A stretch of DNA of 32,335 nt from Actinomadura fibrosa (GCF_900659615.1 NZ_CAACUY010000090.1:1-32335), one strand, 5' to 3'. Positions 7,701 to 16,702 are shown, numbered from the stretch's first letter. Program-made: numbers and translations. Notes: generated by a model from the sequence alone, not told the origin.

Positions 7701-10700
7701 TCCCGCCACTCGCGCATGTCGTCGAGCGGGATCGGCGCGCCGTCGTAGCTGCTGTCCCAGCCCGCGAACTCCTCGGCGTGGACGACGGTGCCGACCTCGG
7801 TGTACTCGGCGTCGTAGATCTGCCGCCACTCCGCGATCTGCTCGTCGGCGGCGCCCTCGCGCCGGCCGTCCGGGACGACGTAGCCGATGAGCCGCTTCAC
7901 GCCCGGCACCTCGGTGTCGGCGGCGATGACGGCGGCCTGCCCGACGCCGGGCTCGGCGGTGAGCGCCGTCTCGATCTCCTCCAGCTCGACCCGGTAGCCG
8001 CGGATCTTCACCTGGTCGTCGGTGCGGCCGAGGAAGTCGATGTTGCCGTCCTCGCGGACCCGGACGAGGTCGCCCGTCCGGTACATGCGGCCGCCGCCGA
8101 AGGGGTCGGCGACGAACCGCTCCGCGGTCAGGTCGGGGCGGCCGAGGTAGCCGCGCGCCAGCCCGGCGCCCGCGATGTACAGCTCGCCGGGCGCGCCCGG
8201 CGGGACGGGCCGCAGCCACCCGTCGAGGACGTACCCGCGGGTGTTCCAGATCGGCTTGCCGACGGTCGGCGTCGCGCTGTCCTCGGTGCCGCCGCCGAGC
8301 GTGTTGATCGTGTACTCGGTCGGCCCGTAGAGGTTGTAGCCGAGGACGCCGTCGGCCTGCGCGAGCCGCTCCCACACCGACGTCGGGACGGCCTCGCCGC
8401 CGAGCAGCACGAGCGGCGGCCGGTGCGCGCCGTCCAGCAGCCCTTCGTCGAGGAGCTGCTGCGCGTAGGTGGGCGTCACGTTGATGACGTCGATGCCGTG
8501 CTCTTGGAGGTAGGCGGTGAGCGCCTCGGCGTCGCGGCGCAGGTCCTCGTCGCAGACGTGCACCTCGTGGCCCTCGATGAGCCAGAGCAGCTCCTCCCAC
8601 GACATGTCGAAGGAGAACGACACGGTGTGCGCGATACGCAGCCGCCGCCCGGCGGACGCGACCACCGGGTCGAAGATGTTCGCGCGGTGGTTGAACTGCA
8701 TGTTCGTGAGGCCGCGGTACGGCGTCACGACGCCCTTGGGACGGCCCGTGGACCCCGACGTGTAGATCACGTAGGCGGGGTGGTCGAGGCGGCCGGGCGT
8801 GCCGGGCGCGAAGCCGGGCGTCTCCCCGGGGGCGAGGTCGCCCCCGGGGAGAGCGGCGAGCGACCGCGCGGTGTCCGGGTCGTCCAGCGCGAGAACGGTG
8901 CCGGTGTGGGTGAGCCCGGCGGCGATGTCGCGGTGGGAGACCAGGCAGGCGGGCGCCGCGTCCCGGAGCATGTAGTCGAGCCGGTCGGCCGGGTAGTCGA
9001 GTTCGAGCGGCAGGTAGGCGGCGCCGGTGCGCAGCACCGCGAACAGCGCGACGACCATCTGCGCCGAACGCGGCAGCGCCAGCGCCACGACCCGCTCCGG
9101 ACCGGCGCCGTTCGCGATGAGCAGCCGCGCGAGCCGGTTCACCTCGGCGTTCAGCTCGCCGTAGGTGAGGCGGATGTCGGGCAGCGACACGAGCGCGAGG
9201 TCGTCCGGCTGCGCGGCCGCGCGCTCGGCGAGCAGTTCGGCGACGGTCAGCTCGGGCACGGGCCGCTCGGCCTCGTCCCAGTCGCGGCGCAGCCTCGCGT
9301 GCTCCTCCGGGACGAGCAGGTCGAGCCGGTGGCACGGCGTCGCGGGCTCGTCGGCGAGGCGCCGCAGCACCTGGACGTACCGGTCGGTGATCCGCTCGGC
9401 GTCGGCCTCGGTGAACGCGTCCCCCCGGTACATGACGCGGAGCCCCGAACCCGGGTCCACGACCATCGTGACCGGGTAGTGCGTCGCGTCGCGGACCTCG
9501 CGGCCCGTCGCCCGCAGCCGCCCGTCCGGGCCGAAACCGCGGCCGGTCGGCATGCCGGGGAAGTTCTGGAACACGAACAGCGTGTCGAACAGGGTGCCGA
9601 GCCCGGTCGCGCGCTGCACGTCCGCGAGCGCGACGAACGAGTGGTCGAACAGCTCCGACTGCGCGGCCTGGACGCGTTCGAGCACGGCGGTCAGCGGGTC
9701 GGCCGGACCCGCCTGCACCCGCACCGGGATCGTGTTGAACAGCAGGCCGACCATCGACTCGACGCCGTCCACGTCCGGGTGGCGGCCGGACACCGACGCG
9801 CCGAAGACGACGTCGTCCCGCCCGGTCAGGCCCATCAGGACGAGGCCCCACGCGGTCTCGAACAGCGTGCCGGGCGTGACGCCGTGCTCGCGCGCGACCG
9901 CGTCGAGGCGCGCGGCGAGCCCCTCGGGCAGCGCGCGGTGCACCTCCCCCGCGGCGGTCAGGTCGGCGGCCTTGCCGACCAGGCCGGGCCGGACGAGGGA
10001 CGGCTCGTCGAAACCGTCGAGCGCGCGGCGCCAGGCGTCCACGGCGGCGCCCCGGTCGCGGCCGTTCACCCAGTCCAGGAACGCGCGGAACGGCGCGACC
10101 GGCCGGGCGGCCTCGGCGGCGGGATCGGTGTAGAAGTCGAGCAGCGAGGTGACCAGGAGCCCGCCCGACCAGCCGTCCAGGAGGATGAGCTCCGAGGTGA
10201 GGATCAGGCGGTGGTCGTCCTCCCCCACCGTGGCGAGGGCGAAGCGGATCAGCGGCGGCGCGGCCGGGTCGAACGGCTCGGCGCGCTGCGCGTCGGCGAA
10301 CGCCTCCACCGCCTCCGGGCCGGGCAGCTCGGCGTAGGTCCACGGCACGTCGAACTCGTCCGGGACGAACTGCACCGCGCGGTCGCCATCCGTGCGGAAC
10401 CCGGCCCGCAGGTTCGGGAACTTCTCCAGGACGCCGCGCACCGCGCCCGCCATCCGCTCGGGGTCGACCGGCCCGGACAGCGACACCACGGCCTGCTGGA
10501 CGTAGATGTCGCGGCCCTCGCCCGCCATCATCAGATGGAAGAGCAGGCCCTCCTGGAGCGGCGACAGCAGCAGCTCGCCGGACGCGTCGTCCGCCACCGG
10601 GACGGGCCGCGCCTCCTCCTGCGGAGCGGCGGCCTTGGCGAGCGCCTCGACCGTCCGCAGGCGGAAGACGTCGCGGACGGTGAACGACAGGCCGGCGCGG

Positions 10701-13700
10701 CGCGCGCGGGCCACCAGCAGGGCCGCGCTGATGCTGTCGCCGCCGGTGCGGAAGAAGTCGTCGTCGGCGCCGATCTCCGGCCGGTCGAGGACGGCCGCGG
10801 CGAGCCGCGCGAGGACGCGCTCCGGCTCGGTCGCGGGCGCCCGTCCGGCGGCCTGCCGCCCCGGCTCGGGCAGCGCCCGCCGGTCGACCTTCCCGTTCGG
10901 GTTGAGCGGCAGCTCGTCCAGCACGACGATCTCGGCGGGGACGAGGTAGTCGGGCAGACTGTCGCGGAGCCTGTCCTGAAGGGCGCCGATCTCAGCGTCG
11001 CCGACGATGTAGCCGACGAGGCGGGAGCCGTGCGCGGCAACGGCGGCGCGGCGCACGCCCGGCTGCGCGGCGAGGGCCGCCTCGACCTCGCCGGGCTCGA
11101 TCCGGAAGCCCCGGATCTTGATCTGGTCGTCGGCGCGGCCGAGGAACTCCAGGCTCCCGTCGGGGCGGCGGCGGACGCGGTCGCCCGTCCGGTACAGGCG
11201 CGAGCCGGGCGGGCCGAACGGGTTCGCGACGAACCGCTCGGCGGTCCGCGCGGGGTCGCCGAGGTAGCCGCGGGCGAGCCCGTCGCCCGCGAGGTACAGC
11301 TCGCCGACCGGCACCTCGCGGAGCGCGCCGTCCAGGACGTGGGCGCGGGTGTTGGCGATCGGCACCAATCCCCCGGCGTCCGTCCCGACCTCGGCGATCA
11401 GGCTGTCGCCCGCCGCCTCGGAGCACCCGTACAGGTTGACGAGCCGCGCGGGGATCTTCTCCGCGAGCGCCGGCGGCAGCGCCTCGCCACTGCTGATCCA
11501 GGTCGTGACGGACGGCGGCAGCCCGTTCTCGGCGAGCGCGGCCAGCAGGCTCGGCACCAGCGTGACGAGCCCGGCGCGGTGCCGCTCGACGAACTCCGCG
11601 AGCGCGACCGCGTCCGTGGCGGTGGCGTCGTCGGCGATCACGACGGTGTCCCCGGCGGCGAGGCCGCCGAGCAGTTCGGTGGTGCCGTCGATGAACGCGG
11701 GCGAGCTCTTCGCGACCCGCACGCCGGGCGCGGCGAGGTCCACGCCCCAGGCGAGACGGTTCGCCAGGCCGCGCTGGGTGCCCGCGACGGCCTTCGGCGT
11801 CCCGGTGGAACCCGACGTGAAGATGACATAGGCGGTGTGGTCCGGGCGGATGTCCGGCCGTGCGCGGGGCGGCGCGGTCGCGGGCGGCTCGTCCCGGCCG
11901 AGGACGAGCAGCGGGCGGACGGCGTCCAGCATCGCGTCCACGCGGGCCCGCGGGTAGCCGAGGTCGATCGGCAGGTAGGCGGCGCCGGTCTTGAGGACGG
12001 CGAGCAGCGCGACGGCGAACACGTCCGAGCGGGGCAGCGCGAGCGCGACCACCCGCTCCGGACCGGCCCCGGCGGCGGCGAGCCGGTCGGCGAGTTGCTC
12101 GGCGCGACGATCCAGTTCCGCGTAAGTAAGGGAGGTGTCACCGAAGATGAGCGCGGTCGCGTCCGGCGTGCGGGCGGCCTGCTCCTCGATGAGGGCGGCG
12201 ACCGTCCGCACCGGGAAGTCCCGCGCGGTGTCGGGGTGCTCGACCGGCGCGCCGAGGCTGGACAGCCGACGGTCCGGGTCGGCTGTGACCTGGTCGAGCA
12301 GCGCGCCGAGCCCGCCGAGGAGGTTCTCGATCGTGGACGCGTCGAACAGGTCCGCCGCGTACGCCGCGAAGCCCTCCACCTCGTCGTCGCCCTCGGCGAA
12401 GTACAGGTCCAGGTCGAACTTGACGCCGCCGGTCGCGGGCAGGAACGGCTCGGCGCGCACGCCGGGCAGCGCGAGCCGCACGTCGTCCAGCCGCTGGTGG
12501 ACGATCATCACCTGGAACAGCGGGCCTCGCGCGAGCGACCGCTCCGGCGCGAGCCGCTCCACGACCCGCTCGAACGGGACGCCGGCGTGCGAGAACGCGT
12601 CCAGGTCGGCGCTCCGCACCCGGTCGAGCAGCTCGGCGAACGTCGGGTCGCCGGACAGGTCGGTGCGCAGGACCAGCAGGTTGACGAACACGCCGACCAG
12701 CCCGGCGAGGTCCTCGTCGGCGCGGCCCGCGATCGGCGAGCCGAGCGCGACGTCGTCGCCCGCGCCGGACCGCTGGAGCAGCGCGGCGACGGCGGCGTGC
12801 AGCACCATGAACACGCTCGTGCCGGTCTCGCGGGCCAGCCTCCGCGCGCCCGCGGCGGGCAGCCGGAACGGCACGAGCCCGCCCCGGTGGCTCGCCTCCG
12901 CCGGCCGCGGCCGGTCCAGCGGCAGGACGGTCTCCTCGGGCAGCCCCGACAGGGTCCGCTCCCAGTGGCCGAGCTGCGCGGCCGGGCTCGGCGCCTCGCG
13001 CTGCCACGCCGCGTACTCGGCGTACTGGACAGGCAGCGGGTCCCAGCCGGGCGCCTCCCCGGCGCGGCGAGCCTCGTAGGCGCGGGCCAGGTCGGCGAGC
13101 AGCGGCGTGAACGACCACTCGTCCGCGGCGGCGTGGTGCAGCAGCAGGATCAGCGACCACTCCTCCTCGCGCGTCCGGACGAGCGTGCCGCGGATCGGCA
13201 GGTCGGCGCCGATGTCGAAGACGTGCGCGGCGGCGTCCCGCTCGATCGCGGCGCGCCGCTCGTCCGTCTCGCCGCGCGCGTCGACCACGTCGAACGCCAC
13301 GGGCTGCTCCGGGCCGAGGATCCGCTGGACGGGCAGGCCGTCCGGCCCCTCGACCAGCAGCGTCCGCAGCGCCTCGTGCCGCGCGACGACGTCGCCGAAC
13401 GCGGCGCGCAGGGCCTCCGCGTCCACCGGGCCGCGCAGCCGCAACCCGAACGGCAGCGTGTACGACGCGGACGAGCCGCGCAGCCGCTCCTCCAGCCACA
13501 TGCCGCGCTGCGCGGCGGACGCGGGGACGATCTCCGGGCGGGTCACGTCGCGCACACGCAGGCCATGCCGCTTCGTCAGCCGCGGCGCGAGCGCGGCGAC
13601 GGTCGGCGCCTCGAACACGTCCGCGATGGACAGCTCGGCGTCCAGCACCGTCCGGACCCGCGCGGCGAGCTTCGCGGCGAGCAGCGAGTGGCCGCCGAGC

Positions 13701-16700
13701 GCGAAGAAGTCGTCGTCCACACCGACCCGCTCGAACCCGAGGATCTCGGCGAACACCCGGCACAGCGCGGCCTCGCGCGCGTTCCGTGGGGCCCGCCCGT
13801 CCGCGCGGTTGCCGGGCGCGGGCAACGCGCGACGGTCGAGCTTGCCGTTGACGGTGCGCGGCAGCGCCTCCAGCGCGACCAACGCGCTCGGCACGAGGTA
13901 GTCGGGCAGCTCGCGGGCGAGGGCGTCGCGCAGCCCGTCCGGCGAGGGGGCCTTCTCGGCGGGAACGTAGTAGCCGACGAGGCGCGGCTCACCGGGACGG
14001 TCCTCGCGGACCACCACGGCGGCCTGGGCGACGCCCGGCCGCGCGGCAAGCACGGCCTGCGCCTCGGCGGGCTCGATGCGGAACCCGCGGATCTTCACCT
14101 GGTCGTCGGTGCGGCCGAGGTACTCGATGCCGCCGTCCCGGTTCCAGCGCGCGAGGTCGCCCGTCCGGTACATGCGGGTTCCGGGCGGCCCGTACGGGTC
14201 GGCGACGAACCGCTCCGCGGTCAGGTCGGGACGTCCGACATAACCCCGGGCGAGCTGCGCACCCGCCAGATAGAGCTCACCAGGCACACCCGCCGGGACG
14301 GGCCGCAGCGACGCGTCCAGGATCCGCGCCTGCGTGTTCCGCACCGGCCGGCCGATACCGCTCTCCGGCAGCACCGCAGCGGTCGCGTAGATCGTCGTCT
14401 CGGTCGGGCCGTACTGATTGGCGACGCTCCGCGCCCGCGCCGCCATCGCGTCCGCGAGCGCGGGCGGCAGCGCCTCGCCGCCCGTAATGATCCGCAGACC
14501 GTCGAACGCGGCCGGATCCAGCGAGCCGAGCAGCGACGGCGTCCCCTGGAGATGGGTGACGCCGCGGCCGAGCAGCCGGGCGAGCGCCCGGGGGTCCCGG
14601 ACGGTCTCCCGCGTCGCGAGGACGACCGTCGCGCCGCTGATCAGCGGAAGCAGCACCTCAAGCGTCGCGATGTCGAACGCGATCGTGGTGACGGCGGCCC
14701 ACCGGTCGCCCGGGCCGATCGGGTGCCTGGCACGCATGTCGAGCAGCAGGTTCGCCAGCGCGCCGTGCGGAAGCCCGACGCCCTTCGGCCGCCCGGTCGA
14801 GCCGGAGGTGTAGATGACGTAGGAAAGGTGGCCGGGCGCGACGGGCGTCCGCGCGTCCGAAATGTGGCCTTCGTACTTATCGATCACCTGGACGTCGGTG
14901 CCCTGCGGCAGCCGCCCGGCGGTCTGCGAAGTAGCGACGACACAGCGCGCGTCCGCGTCCTTGAGCATGTAGGCGATGCGCTCTTCGGGATGGTCCAGGT
15001 CGAGCGGCAGGTAGGCGGCGCCCGCCTTGAGGACCGCCAGCAGCGCGGTCACCAGGTCGGCGGTGCGCGGCAGCGCGAGCGCGACGACGGCGTCCGGCCC
15101 GGCGCCGCGGTCGCGCAGCGTCCCGGCGAGCACGCCGGACCGGCGGTCCAGCTCGGCGTAGGTCAGCGTTTCGCCCGCCTCGGTCTCGACGGCGGGCGCA
15201 TCCGGCGTGCGGGCGGCCTGCTCGGCGAACAGCGCGACCGCGTCCGTCTCCGGGTTCGCGACGGCGGTGTCGTTGGCCGCCGCGAGCCGCGCCGCCTCGT
15301 CCGCGCCCATGAGGCCGAGCAGCCCGATGGGCCGGTCCGGGTCGGCGAGGGCGTCGCCGAGCAGCGTCTCCAGGTGCCCGAGCAGCGCGTCGATCCGCTC
15401 GTCGTCGAACAGCTCGCGCCGGAACGTCGCCTCGACCGTCATCCCCTGCCGCCGGACGAACGCCTCCAGCGACAGGTCGAAGTGCGTCGTCCCGTTGTGG
15501 ACGTGCGTCCACGTCGAGTCGATGCCGGGCAGGTCCAGCTCGCCGATCTCCTGCGCCAGGAACAGCAGCATCGTGTCGAAGAACGCCGACCGGCCCTGCG
15601 CGCGCGCCGGCCGCAGCTCCTGCACCAACCTGTCATACGGGACGGACTGGTGCGCGAACCCCTCCGCCGCCGTCGCGCCGACCCGGCGCAGGACCTCGCG
15701 GAACGTCGGCGCACCCGAGAGGTCCGTCCGCAGCACCAGCGTGTTGCCGAAGTTGCCGACGAGCCTTTGGACCTCTGCGTGCTCGCGGTTCATCACCGCG
15801 GACCCGATCGCCACATCGTCCGCGCCCGTGTACCGGTGCAGCAGCGTCGCGTACCCGGCGAGCATCACCATGTACGGGGTGAGGTTCTCCTCGGCGGCAA
15901 GGCGCCGCATCCCCTGGGTCACCGCGTCGTCGAAGGTGCGCGCCCTGCGCCCGCCCCGCTCCGACGCGACGGGACCGCGCGGATGGTCGGCGGGCAAGTC
16001 GAGAGGCGGAGGCGGCGGGTCGAGACGCCCGCGCCAGTAGGCGAGGTCCTCCTCGTCGACGGGCCGCCCCTGCTCCCACTCCGCGAAGTCGGCGTACTGG
16101 ACCGCGAGCGCGGGCAGCCCGTCCGGCCGCCCTGTGACCGCCGCGCGGTAGAGCGCCGACAGGTCGTGCGACAGCGACCCCCACGTCATGCCGTCCCACG
16201 CGATGTGGTGGACGACCAGCACCAGCGCGTGCTCGTCCACGCCCAGCCGCAGCAGCTCCAGCCGGATGGACCGCTCCTTGCGCAGATCGAACGGCGTCGC
16301 CGCCAGCTCGGCCGCGCGCGTGTCGGGATCGTCACAGTCGATCGGCGGCAGGTCCAGCGAGTCGTCGTCGCTCACGACCTGCACGGGACGCGCGTCGCCG
16401 TCCTCCGTGTAGGTCGTGCGCAGGATCGCGTGCCGCCGGATGAGCGCGCGCAACGCGTCCCGCAGCGCCTCGGTGTCGAGGCGGCCCGACATCCGCACGA
16501 GCAGGCACACGTTGTACGCCGCGCTCCGCGGGAAGGTCCGGTGATGCAGCCACATGCTCTGCTGCGCGTACGACAGGGGCGCCGGCCCGTCGCCTCCGCG
16601 TGGAGCGAGCCTCGCGGCGTCCGGGCCGAGTCCGGCCTCCGCCATCATCCGCCGCATGAGCTCGCGCCGCCGTGCCGCCGTCGTCTGTTCCCGCACGCTC

Positions 16701-16702
16701 AA
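4727..16702 (-). CDS. Siderophore NRPS, C-A-T-C-A-T-C-A(MT)-T-C-T
   Basis: This non-ribosomal peptide synthetase (3991 aa) carries out the elongation and terminal steps of a mixed phenolate/hydroxamate siderophore. In order (approximate residues): C1 42-470, A1 490-965, T1 975-1045, C2 1055-1495, A2 1505-1945, T2 1955-2025, C3 2040-2475, A3 2500-2930 and 3280-3375 interrupted by a methyltransferase (2955-3200), T3 3385-3450, C4 3465-3890, T4 3925-3990. The starter arrives from the separate T-Cy-A-T protein, because this enzyme begins with a C domain. There is no epimerase and no thioesterase. The marked start is TTG; GTG at 16696 is an alternative, with GAAAGAG about 6 nt upstream of it. Two iron boxes precede the gene. 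Codes read by hand suggest Gly, beta-Ala and N5-hydroxyOrn. The modules are listed separately. Confidence 0.95.
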   Translation of the reverse strand: MSVREQTTAARRRELMRRMMAEAGLGPDAARLAPRGGDGPAPLSYAQQSMWLHHRTFPRSAAYNVCLLVRMSGRLDTEALRDALRALIRRHAILRTTYTEDGDARPVQVVSDDDSLDLPPIDCDDPDTRAAELAATPFDLRKERSIRLELLRLGVDEHALVLVVHHIAWDGMTWGSLSHDLSALYRAAVTGRPDGLPALAVQYADFAEWEQGRPVDEEDLAYWRGRLDPPPPPLDLPADHPRGPVASERGGRRARTFDDAVTQGMRRLAAEENLTPYMVMLAGYATLLHRYTGADDVAIGSAVMNREHAEVQRLVGNFGNTLVLRTDLSGAPTFREVLRRVGATAAEGFAHQSVPYDRLVQELRPARAQGRSAFFDTMLLFLAQEIGELDLPGIDSTWTHVHNGTTHFDLSLEAFVRRQGMTVEATFRRELFDDERIDALLGHLETLLGDALADPDRPIGLLGLMGADEAARLAAANDTAVANPETDAVALFAEQAARTPDAPAVETEAGETLTYAELDRRSGVLAGTLRDRGAGPDAVVALALPRTADLVTALLAVLKAGAAYLPLDLDHPEERIAYMLKDADARCVVATSQTAGRLPQGTDVQVIDKYEGHISDARTPVAPGHLSYVIYTSGSTGRPKGVGLPHGALANLLLDMRARHPIGPGDRWAAVTTIAFDIATLEVLLPLISGATVVLATRETVRDPRALARLLGRGVTHLQGTPSLLGSLDPAAFDGLRIITGGEALPPALADAMAARARSVANQYGPTETTIYATAAVLPESGIGRPVRNTQARILDASLRPVPAGVPGELYLAGAQLARGYVGRPDLTAERFVADPYGPPGTRMYRTGDLARWNRDGGIEYLGRTDDQVKIRGFRIEPAEAQAVLAARPGVAQAAVVVREDRPGEPRLVGYYVPAEKAPSPDGLRDALARELPDYLVPSALVALEALPRTVNGKLDRRALPAPGNRADGRAPRNAREAALCRVFAEILGFERVGVDDDFFALGGHSLLAAKLAARVRTVLDAELSIADVFEAPTVAALAPRLTKRHGLRVRDVTRPEIVPASAAQRGMWLEERLRGSSASYTLPFGLRLRGPVDAEALRAAFGDVVARHEALRTLLVEGPDGLPVQRILGPEQPVAFDVVDARGETDERRAAIERDAAAHVFDIGADLPIRGTLVRTREEEWSLILLLHHAAADEWSFTPLLADLARAYEARRAGEAPGWDPLPVQYAEYAAWQREAPSPAAQLGHWERTLSGLPEETVLPLDRPRPAEASHRGGLVPFRLPAAGARRLARETGTSVFMVLHAAVAALLQRSGAGDDVALGSPIAGRADEDLAGLVGVFVNLLVLRTDLSGDPTFAELLDRVRSADLDAFSHAGVPFERVVERLAPERSLARGPLFQVMIVHQRLDDVRLALPGVRAEPFLPATGGVKFDLDLYFAEGDDEVEGFAAYAADLFDASTIENLLGGLGALLDQVTADPDRRLSSLGAPVEHPDTARDFPVRTVAALIEEQAARTPDATALIFGDTSLTYAELDRRAEQLADRLAAAGAGPERVVALALPRSDVFAVALLAVLKTGAAYLPIDLGYPRARVDAMLDAVRPLLVLGRDEPPATAPPRARPDIRPDHTAYVIFTSGSTGTPKAVAGTQRGLANRLAWGVDLAAPGVRVAKSSPAFIDGTTELLGGLAAGDTVVIADDATATDAVALAEFVERHRAGLVTLVPSLLAALAENGLPPSVTTWISSGEALPPALAEKIPARLVNLYGCSEAAGDSLIAEVGTDAGGLVPIANTRAHVLDGALREVPVGELYLAGDGLARGYLGDPARTAERFVANPFGPPGSRLYRTGDRVRRRPDGSLEFLGRADDQIKIRGFRIEPGEVEAALAAQPGVRRAAVAAHGSRLVGYIVGDAEIGALQDRLRDSLPDYLVPAEIVVLDELPLNPNGKVDRRALPEPGRQAAGRAPATEPERVLARLAAAVLDRPEIGADDDFFRTGGDSISAALLVARARRAGLSFTVRDVFRLRTVEALAKAAAPQEEARPVPVADDASGELLLSPLQEGLLFHLMMAGEGRDIYVQQAVVSLSGPVDPERMAGAVRGVLEKFPNLRAGFRTDGDRAVQFVPDEFDVPWTYAELPGPEAVEAFADAQRAEPFDPAAPPLIRFALATVGEDDHRLILTSELILLDGWSGGLLVTSLLDFYTDPAAEAARPVAPFRAFLDWVNGRDRGAAVDAWRRALDGFDEPSLVRPGLVGKAADLTAAGEVHRALPEGLAARLDAVAREHGVTPGTLFETAWGLVLMGLTGRDDVVFGASVSGRHPDVDGVESMVGLLFNTIPVRVQAGPADPLTAVLERVQAAQSELFDHSFVALADVQRATGLGTLFDTLFVFQNFPGMPTGRGFGPDGRLRATGREVRDATHYPVTMVVDPGSGLRVMYRGDAFTEADAERITDRYVQVLRRLADEPATPCHRLDLLVPEEHARLRRDWDEAERPVPELTVAELLAERAAAQPDDLALVSLPDIRLTYGELNAEVNRLARLLIANGAGPERVVALALPRSAQMVVALFAVLRTGAAYLPLELDYPADRLDYMLRDAAPACLVSHRDIAAGLTHTGTVLALDDPDTARSLAALPGGDLAPGETPGFAPGTPGRLDHPAYVIYTSGSTGRPKGVVTPYRGLTNMQFNHRANIFDPVVASAGRRLRIAHTVSFSFDMSWEELLWLIEGHEVHVCDEDLRRDAEALTAYLQEHGIDVINVTPTYAQQLLDEGLLDGAHRPPLVLLGGEAVPTSVWERLAQADGVLGYNLYGPTEYTINTLGGGTEDSATPTVGKPIWNTRGYVLDGWLRPVPPGAPGELYIAGAGLARGYLGRPDLTAERFVADPFGGGRMYRTGDLVRVREDGNIDFLGRTDDQVKIRGYRVELEEIETALTAEPGVGQAAVIAADTEVPGVKRLIGYVVPDGRREGAADEQIAEWRQIYDAEYTEVGTVVHAEEFAGWDSSYDGAPIPLDDMREWRETTVERIRALEPRRVLEIGVGAGLILTRIAPDAEEYWGTDFSAPVIEKLQADLGPDSTVRLSCRPAHDTEGLPEEYFDTIVINSVVQYFPGAGYLEEVVAKAMRLLVPGGALFVGDVRDLRTVRYLHAAIQLGRGGGDLDAVERAVRMEKELLLDPAFFAALDGPARVDLLAKRGTRHNELTRHRYDAVLWKDGPDLPPVPDTKVVEWSGLDDLKRRPAGPLRVRGIPDPRLSGEVAALRALRDGASPDEARAALAAPPEGIEPETLYALDPDVVLTPCDEPGRYDAVFGGGAAHLPAAPGRAPASYANDPVAARDLGILAARVREGLKRRLPGYMVPSAILTLDALPLTVNGKLDRRALPDPGQGGPRRAGRPPRTPVERLLCTLFAEVLDAPGAGIDDDFFELGGHSLLATRLVGRARAVLGAELAIRDLFEAPTVAELAERVHRNAGAGTAPRPVLGPRERPERIPLSFAQRRLWLLDQLLREDDGPRGAYHLPLAVRLRGDLDRAALEAAIADVTARHESLRTVFAEHDGTPYQRILPPEEARPALEVAPGTPEEFIARPFDLSADLPLRVAVFPEGEREHLLLAVFHHIAFDEWSFGPFARDVAEAYTARLDGRAPAWEPPPVQYADHALWQRELLGDPLDPGSVHARQLDHWARALAGIPEEIPLPVDRPRPGTVGQRGATLTADLPAGLTGRLRRVARDAGASMFMVCQAAVAALLHRTGAGDDIPLGSPVAGRTEEAAGDLVGFFVNTLVLRADVSGAPTFAELLGRVREADLAGLAHQDLPFEAVVEALRPRRVPGRNPLFQVMVGYENQGVGDVRFPGLEQREALFGPGAAKFDLDFIFREDAASGDLRLIVDYSADLFDATTVEALADGLVALLETVADDPGTDVAALPSVLTARTVTQERSGTPARRGDDREALLCRIFAEELGVPEVGPDDDFFDLGGHSLLAMKLVRRIRREPGCASLKIATLMAAPTVAGLLDRLE
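4733..6310 (-). other. NRPS terminal C-T didomain without A or TE
   Basis: C4 is complete (IPLSFAQRRLW, HHIAFDEWS, a VGFFVNT-like latch segment) and is followed after a short linker by T4 (GGHSLLAMK) and then the stop. No adenylation domain lies between them and no thioesterase or reductase follows. T4 must be charged by another A domain, most plausibly A3, and the chain must leave without a TE. Attack of a terminal hydroxyornithine N5-OH nitrogen on its own thioester would give the cyclic hydroxamate. Confidence 0.85.
6353..10585 (-). other. NRPS module 3: C (no HH) - A(hydroxyOrn) with embedded methyltransferase - T
   Basis: C3 starts with LSPLQEGLLFH, but its core motif reads SELILLDGWS, so both histidines of HHxxxDG are replaced (Glu2171, Leu2172). 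A3 reads D-M-E-N-L-G-L-I-N-K, identical to the code I recall for N5-hydroxyornithine in hydroxamate NRPSs such as coelichelin's. Between A8 (KIRGYRVELEEIE) and A9 (LPGYMVPS) lies an inserted class I methyltransferase with SAM motif LEIGVGAG (about residue 3015), the usual site for amino-acid N-methylation. T3 has GGHSLLATR. The predicted unit is N-methyl-N5-hydroxyornithine. Confidence 0.85.
10628..13540 (-). other. NRPS module 2: C-A-T, beta-alanine-like code
   Basis: C2 has HHAAADEWS, with both catalytic histidines present. The A2 core AFIDGTTELL lacks the usual Asp235 of alpha-amino-acid A domains. By-eye alignment gives I-D-T-T-I-S-L-G-D-K, close to the beta-alanine pattern (VDxVISLxDK type), in which Asp moves to position 236. 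PanD encoded in the same cluster makes beta-alanine. The A5 motif is NLYGCSEAAGDS rather than YGPTE, another sign of an unusual substrate. T2 is GGDSISAAL. Confidence 0.75.
13568..16579 (-). other. NRPS module 1: C-A-T, glycine-like code
   Basis: C1 is intact, with HHIAWDG near residue 163, and should accept the starter acyl chain from the other NRPS. A1 has YTSGSTGRPKG, FDIATLE, NQYGPTETT, YRTGD and NGKLDRRALP. Aligning by eye to GrsA gives specificity residues D-I-L-Q-I-G-Q-I-Y-K. The first four (DILQ) match the known glycine codes of the DILQLGxIWK type; the rest diverge, so glycine is likely but not certain. T1 carries GGHSLLAAK, where Ser is the phosphopantetheine site. Confidence 0.7.

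Noticed and set aside
13117..13140. HHxxxDE instead of HHxxxDG in C2 (and at about 5910-5935 in C4).
   Set aside because: Both histidines and the Asp are present, and a DEW variant is, as far as I recall, common in actinobacterial C domains; not evidence of inactivity.
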